From: Ephemerocybe angulata
Taxonomy: Eukaryota; Basidiomycota; Agaricomycetes; Agaricales; Psathyrellaceae
DNA: 64,000 nt
Direction: 5' to 3'
Assembly (NCBI GenBank): GCA_013368325.1
Contig: JAACJK010000004.1
Coordinates: forward strand, 310,001-374,000
Part shown: positions 33,642 through 46,354 of the stretch, piece after piece
Position numbering within the stretch: position 1 is the stretch's first letter
Layout: every line of letters starts with the position of its first letter
Program-made: the position numbers and the translations under genes
The notes under the pieces: model-generated
The model's input: the letters and a program-made list of their open reading frames with translations, nothing else
Databases searched by the model: none
What the model was told of the DNA's origin: nothing

Positions 33642-35727
33642 CTAATTGTCGTCGATGTTAACATTCCAGTTGCCGCCTGGACACCTGTGATATATTACGG
33701 CGAGGCGAAGAATAATCCGTCCACACCCTCCACAGAGAACGAAGAGGCAGTGGAGGTCCCGTCGACGTAAGCCAGAATTATAAAAGCTTCCCAGCATTCC
33801 TCCGACAAAATCGAAGTCGGGGGCTTGGGCGGCAAGCGGAGGAGCGCTGCATTCATGGTAAGCACGGCGTTCGGTGTAAAGAAAATGATGGCAGTTCAAG
33901 CATTTCCGAAGAACCTGCCTCAGGTCGCTCCTCGTAACACCCGGTCCAAACCACTGCCCCATGCGTATGATGATGTCAATTGCGCTGGGGGATGGTCGCC
34001 GAGGGTTGTAATTCTGAATCTTGCACGAAGCTAGGAGGGCGTCGGTGGCCTGATAGTCTGGCCGAATGGTCGATATATAACCAATGACAGCAGTGGGAAA
34101 TGACGTACAAGTGCAGTTCTGATACAGAAGGTTGATGGTTCCGGGCGTAGCCCCGGGAATTTCTTGGGGCCCTGGCGAAAAGTTCGCGAAATCAAGCTGT
34201 GGTGGGCTGTAGAAGGGCAGGGCCCCCAGGGGTGGAACGACGGGCTCAATTGCTTCGGTACTCGCAATATCACCAAAGCCACCAAGCAAGGTAGCGTTCG
34301 AGCTCATGTGGGTGACGACTCCGCTGGAGGGCTCGATTGCTTCGGTGCTCGCAATATCACCAAAGCCACCAAGCAAGGTGGCGTTCGAGCTCGTGTGGGT
34401 GACGACTCCGCTGGAGGGCTCGATTGCTTCGGTGCTCGCAATATCACCAAAGCCACCAAGCAAGGTGGCGTTCGAGCTCGTGTGGGTGACGACTCCGCTG
34501 GAGGGCTCGATTGCTTCGGTGCTCGCAATATCACCAAAGCCACCAAGCAAGGTGCCGTTCGAGCTCGTGTGGGCGACGACTCCGCTGGACAAGGGGATCG
34601 GGGTGGTAAACATCAGGTCTGTATAATCATAGGGTGTTACTTTCGAGAATGATTAGCGCACGAACTTAGAATGTCAAAATGAAATGTCATTACCCCACTG
34701 TCCGTCTCCTTCATTCACAGGCTCTTCGACATTCCTGGCGGGCCTTACAAGTCCATCTTCATGGGCGTCCGTGAGGGATGGGCTGAAAGGGCCAAAAGTT
34801 TCTTCGGGGCAAGCAGTTGCTATTATGGGAAATATACTAGTTAGGCCAACATGTCAGAGGCAAAGGACAGCACATACCAAGCTCTTGGTTCACCCAATTT
34901 ACACTCCCCATGGGCGTTTCTCCATCGGCTACCCAATCTACACTCTCCATGGGCGTTTCTCCATCGGCCTCAAAGAGGGAGGTTTCAGTGAGTGTTGGGA
35001 AGGGAATTTGGTTCCCCAGAACACCGATACTAGAGTCTGTTTCTTCGTCTAAAGGAATGCTATGTCAGTAGATTACTCACGGTTATTATCAGTACAAAAG
35101 GTGGTCCTCACTCGTACCTACGACGGAGTTGGAGTCAGGGCCTCCAAGTTCTGGCGTAATTGGCAAGAAAGGATTTGTATCGGATTGCTTGCTGAAGTCT
35201 GTAATGATACCTTCAACGACACAATTGTTAGTTTGGCCTTGGGCGGGCGATACGCTTAACTCACCTCCTTCCTGAAAGTCCGTGTCGACGAATACAGAGT
35301 AGTACATTGGCCCTTCTCCAGAAACCGAATCGGGGGAGCAAAGCATAAAGCTGTCCAAGAGGATCGTTCTGCCAAGCGCAACACTGGTGGGTGAGTCGTC
35401 TATCAAGCCTTGGGGTGTCGAGATTGGGTTCTGCGGATAAACCGTGTTGGTCACTTTGACGCGTCCTGGTGGGCATGGAGTCGGATAGAAGGAAGGCGGT
35501 CCACGAGCCAAGGGTGCTTTCTGAGCAGGGCGTCTTGCGAGTACAGGCTGCTGGAGGTTCGCTCTCGAGCCTCGGCGTACGGTGCGCACTGGGGTATTGG
35601 TGGATATAGAAGATAGTGTCTTCCTGTAGTGCCGGTGGGGATCGAGCGTCGGAGTAGAGGCGGGGGAACCGTTCGCGAGCATGAGCTTGTCAACGTCGGC
35701 GAGTGCATGTTTAGCAGGCGAAGACAT
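33642..35727 (-). CDS. repeat-containing protein with two Cys/His clusters
   Basis: Minus-strand gene from MSSPAKHALADVDKLMLANG (35727) through small middle exons around 35050-34680 to a last exon 34613-33642. The N-terminal exon is Ser/Pro-rich with many basic residues. A middle exon contains a 14-15-aa tandem pair (ADGETPMESVDWV / ADGETPMGSVNWV). The last exon starts with four 29-aa repeats (HTSSNATLLGGFGDIASTEA core). It ends with two Cys/His groups, CLNCHHFLYTERRAYHEC and CGGCGRIILRLAVIYHRC, each a CxxC...HxC arrangement that may bind zinc. Function unknown. The exact middle exon borders were not verified. Confidence 0.55.
34242..34589. repeat. 87-bp coding minisatellite, four copies
   Basis: Four in-frame copies of an 87-bp unit in the last exon of the 33642-35727 gene. 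The three inner copies differ by only a few bases, so amplification is recent. The unit encodes 29 aa with a potential Asn glycosylation site (NAT/NGT). Confidence 0.95.
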
Positions 35728-37552
35728 GATAAGGTGTGATAGTAAAATCTGAGGAAGAGGTAGGTCCTGTGTTTGTTGGGAATCATGGCCATGTTGGCCA
35801 AATTTATATTCGATGGTCAACCAAGCGCTAAGCGGGAGAGCACGCAGAGGTCCTCAAATTACTAGTAATTTTGAGGGAGCACCGGCTACCGGCATCTTAA
35901 GCGAGTGCGCCACCCAATGTTTGGGCCCGTCCGACGTCCGTACGTATCAGTTTCTGCCGAGCGGAATGCGGCGCGAGTCGGCAAGCTGCTCCTCAGCGGC
36001 GATGCAACTCCGCTTGGATGCCATTGCGGGACGCACACACTGAGCGCGCTCACTGACATGGCCACTTGATACGGGATCACGAGGAAGCTCCGGCCATGGG
36101 GAGCTTTCGTACTTGAATTTTTGGACCACCGTGACTGTCCGACAGGTTCAAAGCAACCTTGGGGCACCTTAAACACGAATTGGAGGTGAAGGTCATGACT
36201 GCGGAGGTCCAAATTGAATATCGAATATGGAGCGCCCAGCATATACCGCACTTAGCGGTTTTCTCGGATCGCACCTGAGGGTAAACAAGCGCCCGGTAAA
36301 CATCTCCTAAAGGCGCCTGCTCCAGCAAAGCTCCTGCCTGAGGGCATGCCTATCATATAAGTATGGTGATGCGAAACCGACGATTGGGAGCACAGCACTC
36401 GTTCTTGGCAGCGGCATCCCGATGGACTTTAAAGCCTAACAGCTTAATTAACAGCCATGTAATGCATTCTGACCTTCCACCCAGTTTATCAGAGGACCTG
36501 AGCATATGAAGACATGGGGGCTTCATGTGGGAACACCCCGCCGGATGTTTAAAAGTGGCAGCTCCCCAGATAGCCATCATCTCATACCTGAACAGTGCTT
36601 CGGTCACTGAGCGTTGTGATACAAGTCGGCTGTCAGACGACGTTATCTGGGAGTGACTGTGAGAAGAGATAGCTCCCGAGCTAGCTACTTGGCGATTTTA
36701 GAGCATCTCTTCATTACATGATACTTGGGTGGACATTGAGAGGTCATATGTGAACGTCCTGCTAGACGTTGAAGATCGGTGGTTCCCCAGATAGATAGTA
36801 TCTTAGACCTGAGCATTGCTTCGGTCGCTGAGCGTTGCGGTATAGGCGGCTGCCAGACGCCGTCACCTTGGTGGACTTAGAGAAGGGGACGCTCCTTAAT
36901 CACCTACCAGGCGAATTCACAGCATCTCTTCAGTAGATGATACTCGTATGGAAAAGGTATTTCTTTTAATGACGAATTGGCATCAGGTTTATTGGCGGTG
37001 AAAAATGAATGTCGTGCTGATCAATCTCAGCAGAATGCCACCACCTGACCAGGGCTAGACATGGTCTGGCAGCCCATGGCCATCCGGACCGGCCCGCCAT
37101 CATTTTATCACGACAATCCCGGTATATCGGTGTCCGCGAAAAATCCTGATGGCCGCCCAATCCGTACACTGTGGAAGCGGTTGGTCCCCATTGTACATTA
37201 CCTCATATAGGATCTGTCAGTACCATACCAATCTCTTCAGCATCCGCTCCTTATTCAGTTTCTGCGGGGCAATATGCGTTAAAGTGTCCGGGGCTGCCCA
37301 GAGGGCCAATGTTTAATCCAGCGCCTAGATTATACGCCTTAGTCAGCATCAGTAGATAGATAAGCGCCCGTGCTATCGCCAACTATGTCACCCACTTGCG
37401 CCATCGTCGACGATCGGCCATATGGACACGGTCACCGCCACTGCCATTTCGGAGTATTTCATGGAATGACTCATTCCCTACAGAAGTCGATACATCTTGC
37501 TCTCATAACGTACTCGCACCGGCACCTTGCTCTCCCAACTTGATCTCTTATC
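35728..37552. other. intergenic region with a diverged tandem repeat
   Basis: At about 36553-36730 and 36780-36950 two diverged direct copies occur, sharing CCCCAGATAG, GCTTCGGTC and CACTGAGCGTTG or GCTGAGCGTTG, then GCATCTCTTCA with TAGATGATACT or CATGATACT, about 230 bp apart. Short ORFs around them are not convincing. The upper end should contain the D-amino-acid oxidase promoter. Confidence 0.5.
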
Positions 37553-38962
37553 ATGTCAGCTGCACAGAAAGTTCCCGTCGTTGTGCTTGGTGCAGGTATG
37601 AGGCACTATAAACCCTCCAAATGATTGAAATTGAGCTTAATATGATGATAGGGGTCGTTGGCTTGACCACTGCGCTAAGGATTCAAACAGAGGGGAAGTA
37701 CGATGTCGCCATCGTCGCCGAGACCTTGCCAACCGACCCGAAGTCTATTCGGTACACCAGCCAGTGGGCCGTATGTTTGCACAGTAATTTAATTCTCCGC
37801 GAGTACTGGCTCATGATGTACGTTGACTCAGGGGGCTCACCATGTCTACAGCGGGACCGATCCGACGACGTTCCAACATAGTAAGCGCCTGGACCTCTAA
37901 ACCCCATCTGCGACTGACGCCCTTGAGTAGAACTGGAGCTTGAGACCTTCAAGAAGCTGTGGGAAATGTCTGCTCCTGGCAGCGACTCGGAGGAGTGCTT
38001 CCTGCGCATAGAAGAAACAGAATACTTTCACGAGGTCTCGTCCGCGGAGACAACGCCGCTCAAGGACATGCCTAACGTACGTGCGGCTTCATCTTCAGAT
38101 CTCCTCACACCCTCCTCACACTTTATCGCCTCATAGTTCAAAGTCCTCCCACAGGAATCCCTCGTGCCAGGTGCCAAATCGGGCGCCACGTTCCAGACCG
38201 TCTGCATCGACTCCCCGGTCTACCTCAACTACCTCCTCTCCCAATTCCTCGCCAAAGGCGGGAAGATAGCGCGCGGCTCGCTGCAGCACATCCACCAGAT
38301 AATCGAAGGTGGCGCTAACCTCTTCAACGCCACCCTCGGCCCATCAGGCCTGCCCCCCGCCGCTGTGCTCAACTGCACGGGCCTCGGCGCGCGCTTCCTC
38401 GGGGGCGTAGAGGACAAGAGCGTGTACCCCCTGCGGGGGCAGACCGTCCTCGTGCGCGCGCCATGGGTGCGCTTCGGCAGGACGCTGTACGTGGACGGCA
38501 CGGGTGCGTTCACGTACATTATCCCCAGGCGAAGCGGGGATGTGGTTGTGGGAGGCACCAGGGGGAGGGACGATTGGCATGCGGAGCCCCGACCTGAGAC
38601 CACGAGGGATATCCTTGAGCGTGGGCTCGCGCTGTGCCCGGAGCTCGCACCGGCGGAGGTGAGGGCTCAGCGGGCGCCCGTGGTTGAGGATGTGTTGCCT
38701 ATCATTGCGGGAGAGGGCTGCGGTCTGCGTCCTTGCCGGGAGGGCGGTGTGAGGATTGAGACTGAATGGACAGAAGGGGTAGGAAAGCGGGGAAAGGTGC
38801 CTGTGATTCATAACTACGGGTAAGCCGTGCCTTCTCTTCAAGGGCTGGCCATGTGGCTAACATCAAGTTCATAGTCATGGGGGCGCTGGATTCCAGGCTT
38901 CGTGGGCGACAGCTGATATCGCTTTGCAACTTCTGGAAGAGGCTCTGGCTTCGCTTGAGTGA
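37553..38962 (+). CDS. DAO: D-amino-acid oxidase
   Basis: FAD-dependent enzyme that oxidatively deaminates D-amino acids to 2-oxo acids, ammonia and hydrogen peroxide, normally peroxisomal. Starts MSAAQKVPVVVLGAG; after a short intron the FAD dinucleotide motif continues GVVGLTTALRIQTEG. Later motifs: LNCTGLGARFLGGVED, YPLRGQTVLVRAPW, FTYIIPRRSGDVVVGGT, CGLRPCREGGVRIE and, across the last intron, VIHNYG then HGGAGFQASWATA, which is the DAO signature with the catalytic-site His/Gly cluster. At least five exons. The C-terminus ends LLEEALASLE, with no typical SKL/AKL peroxisomal signal. Divergence from other FAD amine oxidases is clear because of the HNYGHGG motif. Substrate preference between D-amino-acid and D-aspartate oxidase cannot be told. 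Confidence 0.9.
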
Positions 38963-39180
38963 TGTGATAATAAATTATGGGGGTACTAATAATACAACAG
39001 ATGTGGTGGATACAGAATACGAAGGGTAACTTATCGTGACTAACGTGGATCATTAGTTCGTAAGATGCCTACTGCTACTTACAAATGGTAGCGGGTACAT
39101 GGGTTAGATTCGGTGGGGTTCGTTGGTGTGGGGGTGGGTGGCCGGTGGTTCGGTTTTGATTTATCGACTCATGACGGCGA

Positions 39181-40464
39181 TTATACTTTCTCCTCGCGTG
39201 ACATCTGACCCTCGTGTGTGGGCTCGTCGTCGTAAACAAGTCTTGGTAGAAATGAGACAATCAGCCACTGGCGAGAACAAGAAGGCACGCCAAGCTTACC
39301 TTTTCGTGATGACGCTGTCCGTACCGGAGTACAGGAAGGTATCGTAGGTCCAAGCGGCAGCCTGTGCTCCAAGAATGGGGGCCAGGATGGGGCACCAGAT
39401 CCAGTAATGGCTATCGAGAGAATGGTCAGCAGCTGTTTCCCTTTCCCCAATAAAACGAGCAAACTCACTTGCGGTAGGTCCAAACGCCTCGGCCGTAACC
39501 AGCAGCAGCGGTAAGGAGACGAGGGCCAAAGTCGCGAGCAGGGTTGATGGCATAGGCAGTCTCAATGCCCCATGAGTTACCAATACCAAGGATGAGCAAG
39601 TAGAGGACAAGGGGGGCCAAGCCTGCTGGAGGGGGGCAGTTCTTCTTATCGCCGATAGCAAGGACAACCATCACGAGGATGAACGTCCCGAGGAACTCGT
39701 CGAAGAAGCAAGAAACGTTGCTCATGTAGGGCTGCGCGTAGGTCGAGAAGAGGCCACGAGTGAGCTCGGTGCGAACCATACTTCCACCTTCGAAAACGTC
39801 GAGGGCATGGAAGTAGTTGGCGTACACCAGAGCAGCGGCGGTGAAGGCTCCGAGCACCTGAGCTAAGATGTAGCCGGGGACCTTCCTCCATGGGAAGCCA
39901 CGGTAAGTCGCAAGGGCGAGGGTGACCTGGAGATTATGGTCAGCCTCCGGTTTGTTGGTGTATTTGGAGTTGAAGACTACTCACGGCAGGGTTAATATGA
40001 CCACCAGAGATGCCAGCGGACACCCATACTCCCATCGCGGTTCCAACGGCCCATCCACTGTTAATCGTGTTCCAATTCTACATCGAAACGTTAATATTGG
40101 TTCCATTCGACAGCAGAGAGACCAAGAACGTACACCAGCGCCGCCAGCTTTGGTCAAGACCGTTTGACAGTTTACACCATTTCCAAAGAGGATGAGGATC
40201 ATGGTACCAAAGTACTCCGCGAAATACTGTCGGTAATCCTCCCTAAGAACATTGTGATCGATCAGTCAAGAGATCGCGCAACAGCAAAGACGGGCATCCA
40301 TACCTGAACTGGATCCATGCAAAGGGAGCCTTACGGTAGGTACGACCGCCTTGACCCATTGCAGATGTGGGCTCTGAACGAACAGAAGATGATGGTGGGG
40401 CCTTTTCGTAGTGCTGAACGTCGGCGACGTCTTTTTCGGCGGAGTCGAAGGAAGGGTTCTTCAT
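39181..40464 (-). CDS. aquaglyceroporin (MIP family channel)
   Basis: Six-helix membrane channel for glycerol and water at the plasma membrane. Starts [20 protein letters not shown] (40464), cytoplasmic N-terminus. First helix [19 protein letters not shown]. Both pore half-helices are present: [18 protein letters not shown] and [19 protein letters not shown]. The Asp after the second NPAR is the hallmark of the glycerol-permeable branch. Helices [17 protein letters not shown], [15 protein letters not shown] and [11 protein letters not shown] follow. The C-terminal part is [19 protein letters not shown], and the last small exon ends SREEKV at 39181. About seven exons with short introns. Fungal Fps1 relatives have much longer tails, so this is the short Aqy/Fps-like type. 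Confidence 0.92.
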
Positions 40465-43400
40465 GGCAGGGCGACAGCGGCGAGGAGGTGGGAAGAGAGT
40501 GAGGGGGTATAAGTTATTCCCTGGAGGCGGATCTGAAGGCTGGGGGTGGGGTACCGGGAGATATTTGGGGCTCTACCGCCGACGGTCCTATTAAATAGCA
40601 GGAATAGCCGGCCGGAGATGCTTTTGGAAAGCTTCAGTCAGACAAAATCTCGTTGGTGCCTTGCCAAGCCCTGCGAGGGGATATGTGGTGATATGGATAG
40701 CGTGGTGCATTGTGGTGTGATGGAAGCGCAGAGTATGGAGAGCCGCCGTGGGTGCAAATACCGATCCGGGAGCTTTCGGGCGTCCTGATCCATGAGGAAC
40801 ACGGATTACTCGAAATCTCGACCTCCTTCCCCGCAAACGACCTTTATGGTGTCATAAGATCGCCTTGGTACATCTCAGGCGATGTTTCACGGGTATTTCG
40901 CTGGAACTGAGCGATATGCGTGCAGTTCCAGCTGGATGATGATGGTACTGAAGAGAAGAACGCCATGGGCGCTTACCGGCTTTCGGTCAAATTGCAGCCG
41001 GCTGGCCCGGATCCAATGGCAGAAGGAACCGCCGGTGAAAAGAGGGTGCCTCTCTGCGCTTCTGGCCCAATGCTAAGCGATCGACGAATGAAAGCAACTC
41101 TAAGCGTCCTACTTAGCCCAGGGGCCAGGGCACAAGAATCCTCTACTTAATAGTCTACTTTGCTTCGGGGGATTCTTGGAGTGGTGCGTGGATGTCGGGC
41201 CGATGGCAGATAGCGGCGCCGATATTTGGTCGAGGCTCCTCGACCAAACATCCCGCTCGTCAACGTCTCCTCATCGTCCTCCTTTTCCCAGCTTCCTACA
41301 ATCGACACACTTTGGCATCGGCGTACAGTTGATTGGCCAGGATAATCTGGAAAGCCGCAGATGCCGCACAGGCCCGCCCTGCATAGCCGAATCTGGCAGC
41401 ACATGGCTCTCCCTTGCTCATCCCAGCCCTATTCACTGCCCTCTTTTCACCAGTGACGACGGCCTGCGGCCCTCGGCTGGTGGGTGCCCAGGTCAAGTGA
41501 AGATGTAACCAGGTGAATTTTTTGCCCTTCGAAAATGACCAAAAAATGACGTTCCCCTCCAAAAGTCAATGCAAATGCCCGACCGACCCGCACCCATAAA
41601 AAGAAACTTTGAAAATTTGCTCACCATTTCGAGACCCGGCCCCGCCGAAAATGACGCAACTGAGAACATGTCAATGAGATGCGCTACCGCCCTTGGGGCG
41701 TCGTGAGGAGGGTCAAAAAGGTACTCAGCGAGCACATGCTTCCATCCGATTTCCTTGGGCCCGCCTGGGCCAGCTGGCCGGAACACCCGGCAGAGACACC
41801 AGCCCGGAGCGGGCTTGGCTGGCCATGCGAGGGCGCTGGTGCTGGTGGAGAGGTGGGGGTGGTGGGCCACAAAAATCGGTGAAAGCGATACCTCGCGATA
41901 CCCTCTCAGGTAGAGACGAGTGTGATCTACATATATGAAATACTAGAGATCTTAATCTACGGTCTGCTCACCAGAGAGAGTTGGTGCGTGCGGTGAAATA
42001 ATAGGCCATAGACCAAGTTAGACATCATTCAGTGAGCGCCTGTGGGCAAAGAAATTTCACCGTTCAACGTGCACTGCCTTGCGCTTTCTACGCAGAGCCA
42101 TTTCTGAAATACTTAGTTGGAAGCGACGGTTTTACGCCCCGACATACGCCAGCATACGCCCTCATACGCGCTCCTCAGCCTCCTGTAATGAGTCAAGAAA
42201 TAGGCGCCGTGGAAAGCGCGTGCAACCCTGTGCAACCATCCATCGGGAGCAGTCATAGATTAGATCGCATCGCTACATTTAATTTTGGTCGCTCTTGTGA
42301 AACGCTCAGGTGGCGTGAACAGTTGGAGGCTATTGGAGACTGCTATTGGACCCATCCACTAAAGTGACTACACAACGGTGTTCATCACCCGAAGGGGCTT
42401 CCCTCCTCATCTTTTTTCGTTACGAGCATGGGGACAGTGCTTATTGGGGGTTATGGGGGTGGGGTTGAAACTCCTTATAAGCGTATCCCCGTCGCCCAGC
42501 ATAGCTCTGCATCTTTCTCCAGACTCTAGACTTTGGACTCCATGAGACTCCATGATTGCGTTGCAGGGCGTTGCCGCCTGGATCTCAAGGCGCCCGCCTT
42601 AGCGAGCCATAACTGAGGTCGCTGGGCTGTTCTGCGTGGTCCTCCTTTATAATCTACATCTCTGAGACACCGGGGATCGCTCTACATAACACCATGGAAA
42701 GCACCCCTAAGCACCCCTGTTCAGGAACAGGAGTCAGCATGCTGCCTTCCCTAGCCAACCTCCCGTCCAACCTTCCATGGCCTCCTGCGCGCTTAAACAA
42801 GGGTATACACTCACCTCATACCTCATACGACATACATCTAGACGACCGATTTTATATTGCCCTAAGTAGACCCGGAAATGGACACATAGGGTTGACATAC
42901 ATAGGGCTAATCATCCAGGGGTACTTCGGGCACCGGGCCCGGTACTTGAGTCAAGATTACTAACCAGGCCCGGGCGCTTGATGCACTTTCAGTTTCGCCG
43001 GATTTATACCATGGCTTACCATGGTGGGCGGTAAGAATTGAGGGGTACATAGCTGCTATTACGAGGTGTCCGACCGTCGCTTTCGATGCTTCAGGCGATA
43101 CCAATTGCATAAGACATAAGCGCCCTCCGCTGCGCTCGGAGCGCTAAAGAGGGTGTACAACAAGTCCCCCATTGTCTTGACCTATTCATAATCCCAAGCC
43201 CCAAACTATGTCTTCGAGAATTTCCTTGACTTTCACCCTCCTCTGTTTTCTGAAACCGTTGGGAGGAATCCTTCAAATGCTTTACCTTTGGCTTCCCCGT
43301 TCTACGTACCATCCCGCGTCCTCCGCTGCCCGTGCTCAGAAGAGAGAATTACTGTGACCATCAGGGGTTTCATTCGTTGTGCTGAAGAGTACTATTTAAC

Positions 43401-43793
43401 CGTTGAATGATTCGACGTCGTCGGGAAGGTGAGTAGTACACCTTCCCTTCTGGCAGATCTCTGGGCCTTCGGCCAACAGTTCGTGCGTCTAATTCAGATA
43501 TCGAGCGCCTTCTTGTGTATCTTCTCCTTTACTTGGACCGCTAATCTCTACGCTGCACTTCACCCCCATGAACTTGACCGCACGTTCTTCTACGACCTGG
43601 AATAGCCTTGTTCGCCATGGGTGGGGTACATGATACATCTATCCCCAAAATGGATATAGGAGTACACGTGCTATGGGCCATTATCAAACCAAGCCTTTTG
43701 TAGAGCACTTTCGTCTTGCTTTCAACCTCCACATCCTGTCCTTTCGTTCTTCTGGTTTGTTTCCCTGTAAAGCTTCCTTCGTGACGACCAACG
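40465..43793. other. 3.3-kb intergenic region, no gene recognised
   Basis: Large gap between the aquaglyceroporin promoter (lower end) and the oxysterol-binding-protein gene (upper end). Short ORFs occur on both strands (40546-41150 plus, 41147-41870 minus, 42032-42367 plus, 42694-42963 plus). None shows protein-like motifs or splices into another. No tRNA or repeat family was recognised. It may hold long regulatory sequence or a non-coding RNA. Confidence 0.45.
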
Positions 43794-45662
43794 ATGAGCT
43801 CGAAAGACTACGATGATCAGGCCGCGCCGGCGGTCGCTGTGGCGGACTCTGGAGACACAGGGGAAGGCGGGAAGGTTAAGATGATTGTGAGCTTGGTGAA
43901 GAAGTGTCTGGGGGTGAAGGATATCGCATCTATGTGAGCGCTTTTTCTGCTCTGCAGTCGTCTCTGAAGGTCCACGGGGCGGGTGCGTTGCCGGGAAACC
44001 GTGGTGGACCCTGCAGAGCAACGACTGCGTCCAGGTAGAGGTGCTCATCCATCCTCCAGGCGGCTCTCATTGCCAGCATCACTGCTGGAGCCCATTCCCA
44101 ATCTCGAGTTCTCGCATTCGTTGGACCGGCCGGACTTGTTCGCTGCGTAGGTCCACTTTGACTCGTTTCGTCGTCCTCAAGGCTCATAGCGACCAGTATC
44201 AACGACTCCGAGGACCCCTTCGAACGCATGCTGGCACTCTTACGATTCTACTTTGCCAAGGACCTCAAGCATGTCGTATGTCGTCACCTTTGGGCTTGCT
44301 CACTGCACCCGATTAACCTAGGATACAGCACGGCAAAGTGTGCAAGCCGTACAACTCAGTGCTCGGCGAACACTTCCGGGCGCACTGGGACGTTGTGCCT
44401 CTCGCCTATCCAGAAGAACTCATCGAGAGACCCTCCCTGCAACACGAACGGACGTCCGATGCCGCAAGCATCCTCAGCGGCAAGACCGCGAGCTTCAAGA
44501 GCACCGCCAGCGTCAACACCGCCGACTCTGACCTGAACAAGGAACCGTCCACAGCCCCTACGTCCCCTGAGCCTGCCGGGCCCTCGCGCATCCGGGTGGT
44601 GTACCTGACGGAGCAGGTGTCGCACCACCCTCCTGTGTCCGCGTACTACGCCTCCTGCCCTGCGCGCCACATCGAAATGCAGGGGATAGACCAGATCAGC
44701 GCCAAGGTGTCCGGAACGACCCTGCGCATCCAAGCCGGGCAGTACAACCAGGGCATCTATGTCCGGCTAAACGGGGGTCCGGGGGAGGGCGAGGAGTACC
44801 ACATCACGCACCCCGTGGCCTCGGTCAACGGCATCCTCAGAGGCAACTTCTACCTCACCATGTGCGACTCGATCGTCGTGAGCTGCACGAACGACCGGCC
44901 GAGCAGCAAGCACGGGGGCTTCCCGCGCTTCCGCGCAATCATCGAGTACAAGGAGGAGTCGTGGCTCGGGCGCGCGCACTTCCTCGTTGAGGGTGTGATT
45001 TTTGTCGTGCACGACGGCGAGACGGAGCACGAGGGGTGGACGAAGGTGAAGCAGGTGCCGCAGAACCGCGTCGCGGCGGTTCTCGACGGGACGTGGAAGG
45101 GCCACATCCGGTGGAAGCGGGTGGGTGCGTTGTCGTACCCACACACCACGTCCTCGTCGGCGAGCTCGCCCAGCCCCTCCCATGTGCAGCTGCCCAAGCC
45201 GGAGCTACCGAGTGCGAGTGCGAGCAGGGCGGATATCTTGACGAGTGCGGATGGCTGGCAGACGTTGATTGATGTCAACGAGCTCCAGGTCGTGCCCAAG
45301 GAGGTTAGGCCGCTGGACCAGCAGCACCCGTTCGAGAGCCGCAAGCTCTGGAGGAGTGTGACGGAGAAGCTCATCAATAAGGAGTACTCTGATGCGACCA
45401 AGGAGAAGATGGCGATCGAGCAGAAGCAGCGAGACGATGCGGCAGAGCGGAAGAGGAATGGTGTCGAGTAAGTTCTCTGGGCCTATACCATAAGTGTTGT
45501 TCTGACTCGACGTGCTATCCATGTAGGTTCGTACCCGCGTACTTCGAGAAGGGGCTCGATCGCGGCTACTCAGAGCTCACCGAAGAGGGGCGCAAAGCTG
45601 TTGAGCAGGAGCTCGCCGAACCGTCCCCATTTTCTCTCGAAGGCGCCAAGACTGCCAGTTAA
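43794..45662 (+). CDS. oxysterol-binding protein (ORP/Osh family)
   Basis: Lipid-transfer protein that moves sterols or phosphatidylserine against phosphoinositides at membrane contact sites. Starts MSSKDYDDQAAPAVAVADSG (43794). Exons spliced through RLSLPASLLEPIPNLEFSHS, SEDPFERMLALLRFYFAKDL, then GKVCKPYNSVLGEHFRAHW. The family fingerprint EQVSHHPPVSAYYA follows, then GIYVRLNGGPGEGEEY, VNGILRGNFYLTMCDSIVV and GWTKVKQVPQNRVAAVLDGT. The end is FVPAYFEKGLDRGYSELTEE and a stop at 45662. There is no PH domain or ankyrin repeat, so it is the short type. An insert of about 60 Ser/Pro-rich residues sits between the KPYN motif and EQVSHHPP. GC content is clearly higher in the central exon. Lipid specificity cannot be told. 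Confidence 0.92.
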
Positions 45663-46354
45663 ACTTAGATGTGACTCAAGATTCAAGCGATTTTTCATTC
45701 AATCTCGTTCATAAGACCTTTCGTCTTCCCCCCTCTCTTTCTAATCTTTCCTTTTCGACTTGCTTACGACAATATGCAAACAAGATTCAGATGCCTCCCC
45801 CTCCTCCGCAAAGCCCGTCAAGGGGTTGCACGAGGAGGGCACGACTATTGACCCGGATGCTGTACTTTTGCTGTACTTATAATCTATACCACGACTGTTC
45901 TCTTGAAGTTCCGCGTCGTTTTTATGATACCTTGTTGTACCTCTACCCAATACATTCTAGATGCTAGCATGGAACAGGACCTTCCGGTGGCCTTTACACT
46001 GGTCGACTGTGACTCAAATGGAAAGGGCGTGATCCTTGTTATCTTGACTTCAGGCTGTACTTCAGATACTACAGGTGAGTTTGAATATGCAGTGAGGAGA
46101 CTCGGTCAAGAATACGCGTGCTATGTACAAAGCAAATATGGGAGATTAAGGCAGACCACGATCCGAGAAAGGCCTCCGTCCAAGGTGGACGTGCGGACGT
46201 ACGTATGTAACGAAAGGGAAAGGGTAATCGCTGAACGTTGAACTGTAGACCAGTAGAAGAAACAGTCACTATGGATCCCAAGAAAATGATACAAAACTAT
46301 GATGAAGACACCAACCATCTATTACGCTTCGTGTGGATGGAAATTTTGGACAGC
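45663..46354. other. convergent 3' spacer
   Basis: Lies between the ends of the oxysterol-binding-protein gene (plus) and the WW-domain gene (minus). Short ORFs at 45671-46241 look like chance. Probably 3' untranslated regions. Confidence 0.5.

Noticed and set aside
40465..43793. Genes in the 3.3-kb gap
   Set aside because: Only short ORFs without motifs, conserved-looking composition or splice continuity.
44356..45401. Several minus-strand ORFs opposite the oxysterol-binding-protein gene
   Set aside because: Shadows of the GC-rich central exon, with no independent motif.
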